Shown here: in pieces, positions 1 through 7,778 of the stretch | How the letters are laid out: each line of letters begins with the position of its first letter | How positions within the stretch are numbered: the first letter of the stretch is position 1 | Assembly: GCA_913020495.1 (NCBI GenBank) | Contig: CAJWBJ010000018.1 | Coordinates: forward strand, 1-49,426 | Direction of reading: 5' to 3' | DNA length: 49,426 bases | Origin: an uncultured Oleiphilus sp. | GTDB lineage: Bacteria; Pseudomonadota; Gammaproteobacteria; Pseudomonadales; Oleiphilaceae | Translations under genes and position numbers: made by a program | Notes under the pieces: model-generated | What the model was told of the DNA's origin: nothing | Database searches by the model: none | The model's input: the letters and a program-made list of their open reading frames with translations, nothing else

Positions 1-714
1 GGTGCAGCTTTAATGGATCGGGTGGATACAAAATATATTATTCCTCTACAGCAACTACCTTATATTTTAGCTGAACTAAAAGCTGACTACTCCGCTTTGG
101 AAATGCAAACAAACAGGGTATTCACTTACCACAACACCTACTTTGACACCCTTGATCATCATTTTTATCACGCCCATCACCAAGGAAAGCTAAACCGATA
201 TAAAGTACGGCACCGCCACTATGTAGACACTAAAACGGGATTTCTTGAAGTTAAATTCAAAAACAATAAAGGACGAACAATTAAGTCACGCATACAGTCA
301 CCTAAAGCTGATATTAATAGCCCTCAAGCAAGTGAGTTTCTTGCATCAAAACTCCAGCCGACACATAGACAGTTAAAGCCAACTCAGTTTGGTAGCTACC
401 AGAGAATTGCACTTGCAAATGAAGCAAGCTGTGAGCGCATTACTTTTGATCTAAATTTAAGTTTCTCTGCTCCAATTCCTAGTGAGCAATTTAGTAACAA
501 CCAGCAAGCCAGTATCTATTTACCTCATATGTTTATTGCAGAGTTAAAACAAAGTCGCCACGACACAAACTCTCCGTTTGCACGTCTAATGGCTCACAGG
601 GGAATTCGTCCCAGCAAGTTCAGTAAATACTGCATTGGCTGTTCTTTAGTGAATGCCAACTTAAAAGCAAATCGATTCAAACCTGAGTTAATGGCAATAC
701 AACAACTTCACTAG
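1..714 (+). CDS. VTC-domain polyphosphate polymerase (5' partial)
   Basis: This is a VTC-domain protein, the family of the catalytic tunnel domain of yeast Vtc4, which makes polyphosphate from ATP. The frame is open from base 1, and the residues before the first ATG (G-A-A-L, then M-D-R-V-D-T-K-Y) match the start of the conserved domain. The true start therefore lies upstream of the window, and the ATG at 13 is internal. Basic strands typical of the tunnel are visible: N-R-Y-K-V-R-H-R at about residues 61-68 counted from that ATG, and L-E-V-K-F-K near 78-83. The C-terminal P-S-K-F-S-K-Y is also typical. The DUF4956 membrane gene follows after about 40 bases, a common partnership for bacterial VTC proteins. 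Polyphosphate synthesis is inferred from the family; other nucleotide chemistry is possible. Confidence 0.85.
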   Translation, partial: GAALMDRVDTKYIIPLQQLPYILAELKADYSALEMQTNRVFTYHNTYFDTLDHHFYHAHHQGKLNRYKVRHRHYVDTKTGFLEVKFKNNKGRTIKSRIQSPKADINSPQASEFLASKLQPTHRQLKPTQFGSYQRIALANEASCERITFDLNLSFSAPIPSEQFSNNQQASIYLPHMFIAELKQSRHDTNSPFARLMAHRGIRPSKFSKYCIGCSLVNANLKANRFKPELMAIQQLH

Positions 715-755
715 TTTTTGCCTCATATTTTAATATTTATTTTAGGATTATTACT

Positions 756-1412
756 ATGTTTACCACACTGGATTCTAGCTTCTTACTCAAACTCGTCATC
801 AATACCAGTTCCGTCATCGCGCTAATTTTAGGCTGCTATCTGCGTAAACTTGTTATCAGTAGTACTAAGAAAACATCTATCAAAAACAATCAAGACCACG
901 CTATTTCATTTTTACTTTTTGGCGTAGGCGTTTTTATCGTCACAAACCTTTTGCACTCTGTAGAAATTTCAATGGGCTTTGCCTTTGGACTATTTGCAGT
1001 ATTTTCAATGCTTCGCTACCGCACAGAATCTATTTCAGTGAAAGAAATGACTTATTTATTTCTGGTGATTGCAATGTCTCTGCTTTCTGCTGTTAGTAAT
1101 TTAAACCCTATTGAGCTGATTGCCTTACATTGCATCATTTATATTACCGCACTCGTTTGTGAATCAACATTCTCAAACACGGCTTTAACAGTTCAACAAA
1201 TTCAATACGAAAAAATCGAGAACATCAAACCTCAAAACCATTCACTTCTGTTAAATGACCTGAAACATCGTACAGGATTAAACATTCAAAAAATTGAAAT
1301 ACTGGACATCGATTTCTTACGTGATACCGCTCGTTTACACGTTTTTCACTTGCCATTCCCTGAACCCAAAACAAGTTCAAACAAACACGAACCCATTAAT
1401 TTAATACCTTAA
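756..1412 (+). CDS. DUF4956 family membrane protein
   Basis: This 218-residue integral membrane protein has about four hydrophobic segments in its first 140 residues (near 11-29, 50-68, 72-85 and 98-135) and a soluble C-terminal domain. The motif F-S-M-L-R-Y-R-T at about 83-90 matches the conserved F-S-(I/L)-(I/L)-R-(F/Y)-R-T signature of DUF4956. Members commonly sit beside VTC-domain polymerases, as here, and a membrane partner that anchors the polymerase or moves its product is a reasonable inference, although no biochemical role is established to my knowledge. The gene lies about 40 bases after the VTC gene and about 30 before the porin, which suggests one transcript. Confidence 0.85.
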   Translation: MFTTLDSSFLLKLVINTSSVIALILGCYLRKLVISSTKKTSIKNNQDHAISFLLFGVGVFIVTNLLHSVEISMGFAFGLFAVFSMLRYRTESISVKEMTYLFLVIAMSLLSAVSNLNPIELIALHCIIYITALVCESTFSNTALTVQQIQYEKIENIKPQNHSLLLNDLKHRTGLNIQKIEILDIDFLRDTARLHVFHLPFPEPKTSSNKHEPINLIP

Positions 1413-1443
1413 ATATAACGATAAAACCATAGCGGAGAACACC

Positions 1444-2616
1444 ATGCAGTATTCAAACTTTTCTCTTAGACAAAAACCTAAGCCATTTAAGATAGTATTT
1501 ATGGCAACGCTTTTTATATTGTCATTTCAAGCCCATGCTGAGAAAGAAGAAACAAAACCTGAAACCCAAATCGGTGGTGTACTCATGCTTGATTACTCCG
1601 TATTTGATGGTGTTTATCGAAACGAAACAGAAGATGAACACGAGTTCAATACTGAACTAAGGCGTGCAAGAATTGATATAAAACATCGCCTGAATAATGA
1701 CTGGAGCGGCAAGCTACAAATTAGTTTTGACGAAGATAACAGTAGTGAGATAGGTGATGCCTATATTCAATACACAGGCTTTGACAGCGGAGTTCTGAAG
1801 AAAACTGAACTAACATTTGGACAAATGAAAGAATCATTCGGCCTTGAAAATTTAACAAGTTCAAAAAACAGTACCTTCCTTGAACGTTCCATGGCCAGTA
1901 AAGCCTTTGCGCCGAGCAGAAACAAAGGTATTGAGATTTCCAATGTAAACAAGCATTTCTCATGGGCCATAGGGGCTTATGATGTTGAAACAGAAAATGA
2001 AAGCTTAAATCCTTATGCAGTAACTGGGCGTGTTACCTGGTCACCAATTTCTTCAAACCTGAAGTCAGATAGTCAATTATTACACTTAGGCATCGCCGCA
2101 TCTTGGCGAGATCTGGATGGTGACGAGTTTGAAATAAACGAGCGAGCGGAAGTTCACAGTTCAGACAAGGTAATTAGTAGTGGTGAAATAGATGGCGATA
2201 CGGTTAATTTATTAGGTATTGAAGCGGCATGGGTAAGCGGCCCCTTCTCTGTTCAATCTGAATATATGAGCGCAAAACTTAATGCCGTCGATAATAGCGA
2301 AGATGCTAACTTTGATGGTTACTATGTTCAGTCCAGTTATTTCCTGACAGGAGAATCCAAAAATTATAAAAAAGGCATTTTTGGCAAGGTTAAACCTTTT
2401 GCAGATTCTGGCGCTTGGGAATTAACTGCACGATATAGCATATTGGATACCAGCGAAGCCGAAGAAGGCGTAAAAGGAAAAACAAGTACAATTGGCGTCA
2501 ATTACTACTACGATGAAGACCTGAGAATCATGACCAACCTATTACATAACCAAGTCTCAGACAGTGTTGAAGATGAAGGCAATGCCTTATCTGTTCGCCT
2601 TCAGTATGTGTTTTAA
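1444..2616 (+). CDS. OprP/OprO-like phosphate-selective porin
   Basis: This is a 390-residue outer-membrane beta-barrel protein. A signal peptide is clear, with a hydrophobic core at about 18-29 and likely cleavage after A-H-A near residue 32. The mature part alternates short strands rich in Y, W and acidic residues and ends in a terminal F (Y-V-F), as porins do. The block G-Q-M-K-E-S-F-G-L-E-N-L-T-S followed by F-L-E-R and F-A-P-S-R-N matches the OprP/OprO (phosphate/pyrophosphate porin) family. A ribosome site (GGAG, 1433-1436) precedes the ATG. Placement directly after the VTC and DUF4956 genes makes phosphate or polyphosphate uptake plausible, but the specificity lysines of OprP cannot be checked by eye. 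Confidence 0.85.
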   Translation: MQYSNFSLRQKPKPFKIVFMATLFILSFQAHAEKEETKPETQIGGVLMLDYSVFDGVYRNETEDEHEFNTELRRARIDIKHRLNNDWSGKLQISFDEDNSSEIGDAYIQYTGFDSGVLKKTELTFGQMKESFGLENLTSSKNSTFLERSMASKAFAPSRNKGIEISNVNKHFSWAIGAYDVETENESLNPYAVTGRVTWSPISSNLKSDSQLLHLGIAASWRDLDGDEFEINERAEVHSSDKVISSGEIDGDTVNLLGIEAAWVSGPFSVQSEYMSAKLNAVDNSEDANFDGYYVQSSYFLTGESKNYKKGIFGKVKPFADSGAWELTARYSILDTSEAEEGVKGKTSTIGVNYYYDEDLRIMTNLLHNQVSDSVEDEGNALSVRLQYVF

Positions 2617-2632
2617 GACAAGATCAATAAGA

Positions 2633-3007
2633 TCACTTTATTGCTGCCGCTTTGATCATTGATTTATCTAAGCACTTTTGTTTCAGGTCATTTATCTTGA
2701 TCAAATCATCATCACTGTCGAACAGAGCCGTAGCGTCCTGACCTTTGTATCGAACAAACACATCATCTAGGGCTTTGTAAGTCGAATTAACGTCACACTG
2801 TATAGATGAGGGCTGCCCAGTGACACTCAAATAATAAGTATCTTGCCAGAAACGGGTGCCCAAATCAGAAAGCGTCAGTTTGGTGGGTGGAGAATGAGCA
2901 CAACTAGCTAACAAAAATCCTCCCAAACAAATACAGAGATAATTGATAACATGATTCCGACTTGATGGATGATTCAACGCATGGTTTCTCTGGTTATTTA
3001 TCTGCAT
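2633..3007 (-). CDS. Small putative lipoprotein, unknown function
   Basis: I do not recognise the family. The product is about 124 residues. After an unusually long polar N-terminus it has a hydrophobic stretch ending in L-L-A-S-C, a good lipobox with the lipidated Cys near residue 36, so it should be a lipoprotein. The rest is short, soluble and contains two more Cys. I chose the ATG at 3007 rather than the in-frame GTG at 3022, because a weak AGGTG lies upstream of the ATG and nothing precedes the GTG. It converges with the porin gene (17 bases apart) and is divergent from the sensor kinase. The long n-region leaves the exact start uncertain. Confidence 0.6.
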   Translation of the reverse strand: MQINNQRNHALNHPSSRNHVINYLCICLGGFLLASCAHSPPTKLTLSDLGTRFWQDTYYLSVTGQPSSIQCDVNSTYKALDDVFVRYKGQDATALFDSDDDLIKINDLKQKCLDKSMIKAAAIK

Positions 3008-3154
3008 TATTATTAGTTGCACCTAATTTAGTTGAAATATACAGCCTAGACAAACGTGAATGTGCAAATAACAAGGAAGTTGCTCACTATGTGCTGCGAT
3101 GCACTGAGTTCGAGGTTATAGTGATATGTATATATTATTTGGATAAGTTAATCT

Positions 3155-4699
3155 ATGATTTTTAGTATTCGCTCCAAGCTGTTTTCAACACTATTACTGG
3201 CAGTGAGTAGCGTCGTGCTTTGCATGTATCTTGTGATGCAATGGAGTTTTGATAGAGGCTTTCTAAATTATGTAAATAAGCAAGACCAACAAGCCCATGA
3301 AGCATTTGCTCAAGTCATGGCAAATGAGTGGAAACGCTCTGGAAGCTGGCAAAACTTAAAGGATAACCGTCGTCGTTGGGGTTCACTTTTAGAGTCTGAT
3401 TTTGGTCTTTCCCTACCCCCCCCTCCAGCAGGCCAACCACCTGAGTTTCAACGACCACCGCCCGGTTCAAGACGGCCACCTCTAGGCTTTAGACCGCCAC
3501 CACAGAAAAGAGACCAACCCGGTGCATTTAATGATCAAAGGTCATTTTCTGGAAATCACCCGCCAAAGAATCATCTACCCCCGCCCTCAGGGCCTAAGCC
3601 GCCGTTTCTGCTTGATCAGAATAAAACTGTTATTTTCGGGCGCTCTGAATCCATCCATGACTTGATTCTTTACCCCATTACGGTCATCAATAATGACGAA
3701 CTGAAGGTAGTCGGCTATCTGGGGCAATTACCTAAAAAGGAACTCACCGACCAACTGGATTTATCATTTGTTGAGCAGCAGAGTGATACATTTATGCTAG
3801 TGGCAGGTTTAATGATTCTAATCTCAATGCTTGCAGCATTACCCGTCGCGGCACATCTGGTAAAACCAATCAGGAGACTAATGCACGGCACACAGAGGTT
3901 AACAAGTGGTCAATATGAAACGACAATTCCAATCACAAGCAAGGATGAATTAGGTCAACTATCTAAAAACTTCAACTCTTTAGCGAATACCCTAAAAGAA
4001 AACGAAAAAGCACGCCGACAATGGGTGGCAGACATATCGCACGAACTGAGAACCCCGCTATCAGTTTTAAAAGGTGAAATAGAGGCGATACAAGATGGTA
4101 TCCGCCAAGCTAGCCCTGAAGCGATGAACTCGCTCCATGGAGAAGTCGAACAGTTGAATCGGCTAATAGGTGATTTATATGAGCTGTCTATGTCAGATAT
4201 CGGGGCATTAAACTACCAGAAAGAAAACCTGAAGCCTCTCAAAATTTTAAATACAACACTCGACTTGTTTAAGTATGAATTCGAACAACAAGGTATTGAG
4301 CTTGTTTACAGCCCCACAAGCTCTTCAGAATCAAGTTTTATTCATGGTGACTCAACTCGATTAAAACAACTTTTTAGCAATTTACTCAAAAACACACTCC
4401 GCTACACAGACACTCCGGGTGAGTTACATGTCGAACATGAAATAACAGCCGCTGAGATTAAGCTACACTTTAAGGACTCAGCACCCGGTGTGAGCCAACA
4501 AGAACTTGGCTTATTATTTGAGCGTTTGTACCGTGTTGAAGGCTCTCGTAATCGTGCATTAGGAGGGGCGGGTCTGGGTTTATCCATTTGCAATAATATT
4601 GCAACAGCCCATGATGGTGAAATTACTGCAAAAGCGTCCCCTTATGGCGGTATTTGGATCACCGTAACCTTGCCACTTTTAAAGACTCAAACAGGATAA
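3155..4699 (+). CDS. Sensor histidine kinase with proline-rich periplasmic domain
   Basis: This is a 514-residue membrane sensor kinase of the BaeS/CpxA-like class. The first membrane helix spans about 8-29, the periplasmic domain 30-210 and the second helix 211-236. They are followed by HAMP (236-290), the HisKA box with phospho-acceptor H296 (S-H-E-L-R-T-P) and a HATPase domain with an N-box (N-L-L-K-N) and G-rich lid (G-G-A-G-L-G-L-S). The periplasmic domain contains a low-complexity stretch at about 87-150 with some 23 prolines, unlike ordinary PAS- or Cache-type sensors. The DNA there includes a run of eight C at 3416-3423. The response regulator begins 7 bases after the stop and a CpxP/Spy-like gene follows, which suggests envelope or metal stress sensing. 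Confidence 0.92.
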   Translation: MIFSIRSKLFSTLLLAVSSVVLCMYLVMQWSFDRGFLNYVNKQDQQAHEAFAQVMANEWKRSGSWQNLKDNRRRWGSLLESDFGLSLPPPPAGQPPEFQRPPPGSRRPPLGFRPPPQKRDQPGAFNDQRSFSGNHPPKNHLPPPSGPKPPFLLDQNKTVIFGRSESIHDLILYPITVINNDELKVVGYLGQLPKKELTDQLDLSFVEQQSDTFMLVAGLMILISMLAALPVAAHLVKPIRRLMHGTQRLTSGQYETTIPITSKDELGQLSKNFNSLANTLKENEKARRQWVADISHELRTPLSVLKGEIEAIQDGIRQASPEAMNSLHGEVEQLNRLIGDLYELSMSDIGALNYQKENLKPLKILNTTLDLFKYEFEQQGIELVYSPTSSSESSFIHGDSTRLKQLFSNLLKNTLRYTDTPGELHVEHEITAAEIKLHFKDSAPGVSQQELGLLFERLYRVEGSRNRALGGAGLGLSICNNIATAHDGEITAKASPYGGIWITVTLPLLKTQTG

Positions 4700-4706
4700 C
4701 TTATTC

Positions 4707-5387
4707 GTGACATCTAAAAAGATATTGGTTATTGAAGATGAACCAAAACTGGCTCAGTTATTATCGGACTATTTAGTTCAGGCAGGCTATGATGCATATA
4801 TTATTGATAACGGTTTAAATGTGAATGACTGGGTTAAACAAAACAACCCTGACTTACTCTTGCTGGACCTGATGTTACCCGGTAAAGACGGCATGGAAGT
4901 CTGTAAAGACATCCGACAGTTCTCCCAAGTTCCAATCATTATGGTGACAGCCCGTATTGAAGAGATTGATCGTCTACTTGGTTTGGAACTTGGTGCTGAT
5001 GACTATGTATGCAAACCCTACAGTCCACGAGAAGTCCTTGCGCGCATAAAAGCAATATTGAGACGCGTTCAACCTAGCTCCTCCGAAGTGATACATCATG
5101 GTTTTGATCTCGATGAGTCACGTTATAAGGCAAGCATTAATGGTGAAGTATTAGCGCTTACCTCTGTAGAGTTTCAATTACTCAAAATACTTTTATCTGA
5201 TCCTGGGCGTATCTTTTCCAGAGATCAGTTGATGGATCATATCTATGATGACCATCGAATTGTCAGCGACAGAACCATTGATAGCCACATTAAAAAATTA
5301 CGCAAAAGAATCTCTGAAGTACTACCAGAAAAAGAAGTCATCCACTCCGTCTATGGTGTTGGTTATAAATTTGAAGAAGTAATTTAG
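4707..5387 (+). CDS. OmpR/BaeR-type response regulator
   Basis: This 226-residue transcription factor has a receiver domain (about 1-118) and an OmpR-type winged-helix DNA-binding domain (about 130-226). The acidic pocket E10-D11, the phospho-acceptor D54 (L-L-L-D-L-M-L-P-G-K-D-G) and the switch lysine in V-C-K-P-Y are all present. The C-terminal R-T-I-D-S-H-I-K-K-L-R-K-R recognition region and the V-Y-G-V-G-Y-K-F ending are typical. Translation starts at a GTG only 7 bases after the kinase stop, so the two are surely co-expressed and form a cognate pair. It most resembles BaeR. The downstream CpxP/Spy-like gene is a likely target or feedback partner. Confidence 0.93.
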   Translation: MTSKKILVIEDEPKLAQLLSDYLVQAGYDAYIIDNGLNVNDWVKQNNPDLLLLDLMLPGKDGMEVCKDIRQFSQVPIIMVTARIEEIDRLLGLELGADDYVCKPYSPREVLARIKAILRRVQPSSSEVIHHGFDLDESRYKASINGEVLALTSVEFQLLKILLSDPGRIFSRDQLMDHIYDDHRIVSDRTIDSHIKKLRKRISEVLPEKEVIHSVYGVGYKFEEVI

Positions 5388-5482
5388 AGCCTCCTTTATT
5401 TTTGCCCGTTTCTTGCAAATTTCTTCCTTATTCTCTGCGTACTCTAGACCTGTCACCAAAACCTATCCATGAGGAACTTGAA

Positions 5483-5896
5483 ATGAAACCACATAAAATT
5501 TTTAAACTTTCGAATTTAGCGTTTATTGCATTAATTTCCCTATCCTTATTTTCAAACACAAGCATTGCCAATGACGATGGGAAACAAGGTAATTGCGACA
5601 TGAAAAAAGGGCCGCACAAATTAATGGAAGCCATCAATATTACAGAAAACCAAAAAGATGAGTTTTTAGCCATCATGAAAGTACAACACGAAAAAAGGCA
5701 AAGTATCCATAAGCAGGGACGTGAATCACGCGAGCAAAATCACGTGGCAATGAAAGCGCTTCATGCCGAAACAGTTGAAAAACTTCAACCCGTATTATCA
5801 GAAGATCAATTAGAGCTGTTTGAAGCATTCATCAAAAGTAATCGCCCGCAGAAAAGAGCCAAAGGCCAAGACCAGCGTTCTTCTCAACAATATTAA
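5483..5896 (+). CDS. CpxP/Spy-like periplasmic protein
   Basis: This 137-residue exported protein starts at the ATG at 5483, which has a GAGG at 5471-5474 and is directly followed by a signal peptide (K-P-H-K..., hydrophobic core about 12-24, cleavage after S-I-A near 27). The longer reading from 5402 has no signal peptide at its N-terminus and is rejected. The mature part is helical and charged, with I-T-E-N-Q-K-D-E-F and a second L-S-E-D-Q-L-E-L-F, versions of the LTxxQ motif of the Spy/CpxP family of periplasmic chaperones and metal-responsive repressors. It lies about 95 bases behind the kinase-regulator pair and probably acts as a chaperone or feedback inhibitor of that sensor. Confidence 0.8.
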   Translation: MKPHKIFKLSNLAFIALISLSLFSNTSIANDDGKQGNCDMKKGPHKLMEAINITENQKDEFLAIMKVQHEKRQSIHKQGRESREQNHVAMKALHAETVEKLQPVLSEDQLELFEAFIKSNRPQKRAKGQDQRSSQQY

Positions 5897-6007
5897 CGCT
5901 CATCCATTAATTTCCGCTAGCTCTCGCTTTTTTAAGTTCATTTATGCTATCTTCCGCGGCCGTTTTTTGAGCAAATACTGCTCGGTAAATTAAAAATGAG
6001 GGCTTTC

Positions 6008-6087
6008 CACGACAGCCGACTGACTTAGCAACATCCTCATTGAGGTGTGCCTTTCAAACGGAATGACAAATGGTTGAGTCGTGCAAG
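6008..6087. repeat. Dispersed intergenic repeat, copy A (shortened)
   Basis: Shares CACGACAGCCG, CATTG-GGTGTG and TTTCAA-CGGAAT blocks with the copy at 23435-23547, and ends with AATGAC. It is bounded by inverted CACGAC (6008-6013) and GTCGTG (6078-6083). The right half seen in the other copies is missing. It abuts the start of the YegD-like gene. Confidence 0.6.
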
Positions 6088-6116
6088 GCCTCATTATTTC
6101 TGAAAGGTTGTGGAAA

Positions 6117-7487
6117 ATGTTCGCAGGTTTTGACTACGGTACTTCAAATTGTGCAATCGGTGTAATGGGCAGCTCTGGGGCAGATGTGAAGTTGCTGCCG
6201 CTTGATCAAGGCCGCGCTTTTATGCCATCAACGCTCTACGCGATTGAGCGTGAGCTTATTTGTGAATACGTTGGTCAGCATATTCCAAATAAACAAATTC
6301 AGGACGACTACCTGCATATACGCCGAGGTTTGCTCGCACAAGCTCAGAAAGTACGTATTGATGAAGACATCCGAGCCAATGAACAAAGCTTGTTTTTTGG
6401 TCATGAAGCATTTGATCAATATCTTGAAATGCCGAGTGAAGGTTATTTCATTAAGTCACCAAAGTCATTCTTGGGTGCAAGCGGTCTCCGCCCTGCTTTT
6501 GTGCATTTCTTTGAAGATATTGTCACCGCGATGATGTTAGGCATTAAACAACGAGCCGAACTCACCTTAGGCCATGAAATCACCCACACTGTTATTGGTC
6601 GGCCAGTAAATTTTCAAGGCTTCAATGCAGAAAAAAGTAACCAACAAGCACTTGAAATACTCAGCACTTCTGCCAAGCGAGCAGGGTTCAAATCTGTTGA
6701 ATTTTTATTTGAACCGCTTGCTGCAGGATTAGATTTTGAAACAAAACTAGATTCAGACAAAACTGTTTTGGTTGTCGATATTGGCGGCGGCACAAGTGAC
6801 TGTGCAATGGTCAGGATGGGGCCAAATTATCGAAATAAAGCAGATCGCACACACGACTTTTTAGGCCATACAGGTGAACGGGTTGGCGGTAACGATTTAG
6901 ATATCCAATTAGCTGGCAAAGAATTCATGCCCTTATTTGGTATGCAGTCTTTACTGAAAAATGACTGTCCCATGCCCACTCAATTCTTTTGGGATGCCGT
7001 GAGCACTAACGATGCAGGCGCTCAGTCAGAGTTTAACAGCCAACAAACGGAAAATACCTTACGGCAATTACTTAGCGACACAACCGAACCTGAGCTTTTA
7101 CAGCGCTTTCTTACCTTGCGTTCAGAAAAACAGAACTACCAAATTGTACGAAGTGCCGAGCAAAGCAAAATCAAGCTTTCCGAACAAATAACCGACCATG
7201 TAGACTTAAATTATATTGAGTCACAATTAGCCTGCCAAATAACCCGAAACCAATTTGCCCAAGCCATTGAGCGACCATTAGGAAGAATGTCCAACTTAAT
7301 GAATGAAGCGGTGAAGCAGGCAGAAAACAAACCTGACTTAATTTACATTACTGGCGGCTCGGCAAAATCACTCGTTATTCAACAGTCCGTAAAGCAACAA
7401 TTTGGTGATATTGAAGTCGTTGATGGTGACCACTTTGGCAGTGTTACTGCTGGTTTAACCTTATGGGCCAAAAAGCTATTCAGCTAG
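6117..7487 (+). CDS. yegD: YegD-like Hsp70 family protein
   Basis: This Hsp70/actin-fold ATPase is of the YegD type, about 456 residues against about 450 in E. coli. The phosphate-1 loop G-F-D-Y-G-T-S-N-C-A opens the protein right after the chosen ATG at 6117, as in YegD. A GTG at 6081 would add 12 unrelated residues and lies in a repeat, and AAAGG at 6103-6107 fits the ATG. Phosphate-2 (V-V-D-I-G-G-G-T-S-D-C) and the adenosine motif (Y-I-T-G-G-S-A-K-S) are clear. There is no C-terminal substrate-binding domain, so it is not a classical chaperone. Its role is uncharacterised. It precedes a second Hsp70 paralogue of HscC type. Confidence 0.9.
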   Translation: MFAGFDYGTSNCAIGVMGSSGADVKLLPLDQGRAFMPSTLYAIERELICEYVGQHIPNKQIQDDYLHIRRGLLAQAQKVRIDEDIRANEQSLFFGHEAFDQYLEMPSEGYFIKSPKSFLGASGLRPAFVHFFEDIVTAMMLGIKQRAELTLGHEITHTVIGRPVNFQGFNAEKSNQQALEILSTSAKRAGFKSVEFLFEPLAAGLDFETKLDSDKTVLVVDIGGGTSDCAMVRMGPNYRNKADRTHDFLGHTGERVGGNDLDIQLAGKEFMPLFGMQSLLKNDCPMPTQFFWDAVSTNDAGAQSEFNSQQTENTLRQLLSDTTEPELLQRFLTLRSEKQNYQIVRSAEQSKIKLSEQITDHVDLNYIESQLACQITRNQFAQAIERPLGRMSNLMNEAVKQAENKPDLIYITGGSAKSLVIQQSVKQQFGDIEVVDGDHFGSVTAGLTLWAKKLFS

Positions 7488-7778
7488 CAACGACGCAAAA
7501 CAAAACGTTTTATGCATCTGAGAAAAGTGACAGTGGCAATATTATTTTCAACTAGGTAGAATCGCCCGAATTCTTCACAAGGAAGAAAAAATACTGGAAC
7601 AATAAGGCAAATGGATGTCATCAGTTCTTATTAAATTGTATTTACAATACAGTTTTCAAATTCGTTTTCGCGTTATGCACAAGAGATATCCATCTTAAAA
7701 AGCGAGTCACTTTACCCTTAGTGATCACGCTCACGACTCAAAAAGTCACTTAAGCCCCGCTGCAGGAAGCATCAATTA
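7488..7778. other. Intergenic region between the two Hsp70 genes
   Basis: About 290 bases, AT-rich and without a convincing ORF. It contains a short dyad around TTGTATTTACAATAC (about 7638) but no promoter or heat-shock site that I would defend. Confidence 0.5.

Noticed and set aside
2962-3165. 67-codon plus-strand frame before the sensor kinase
   Set aside because: It overlaps the lipoprotein gene and the kinase start and shows no protein-like features.
5402-5482. Upstream extension of the CpxP/Spy-like gene
   Set aside because: It would put 27 residues before an evident signal peptide, and the ATG at 5483 has a proper GAGG site.
7631-7660. Heat-shock promoter before hscC
   Set aside because: No match to the sigma-32 consensus; only a short AT-rich dyad is visible.
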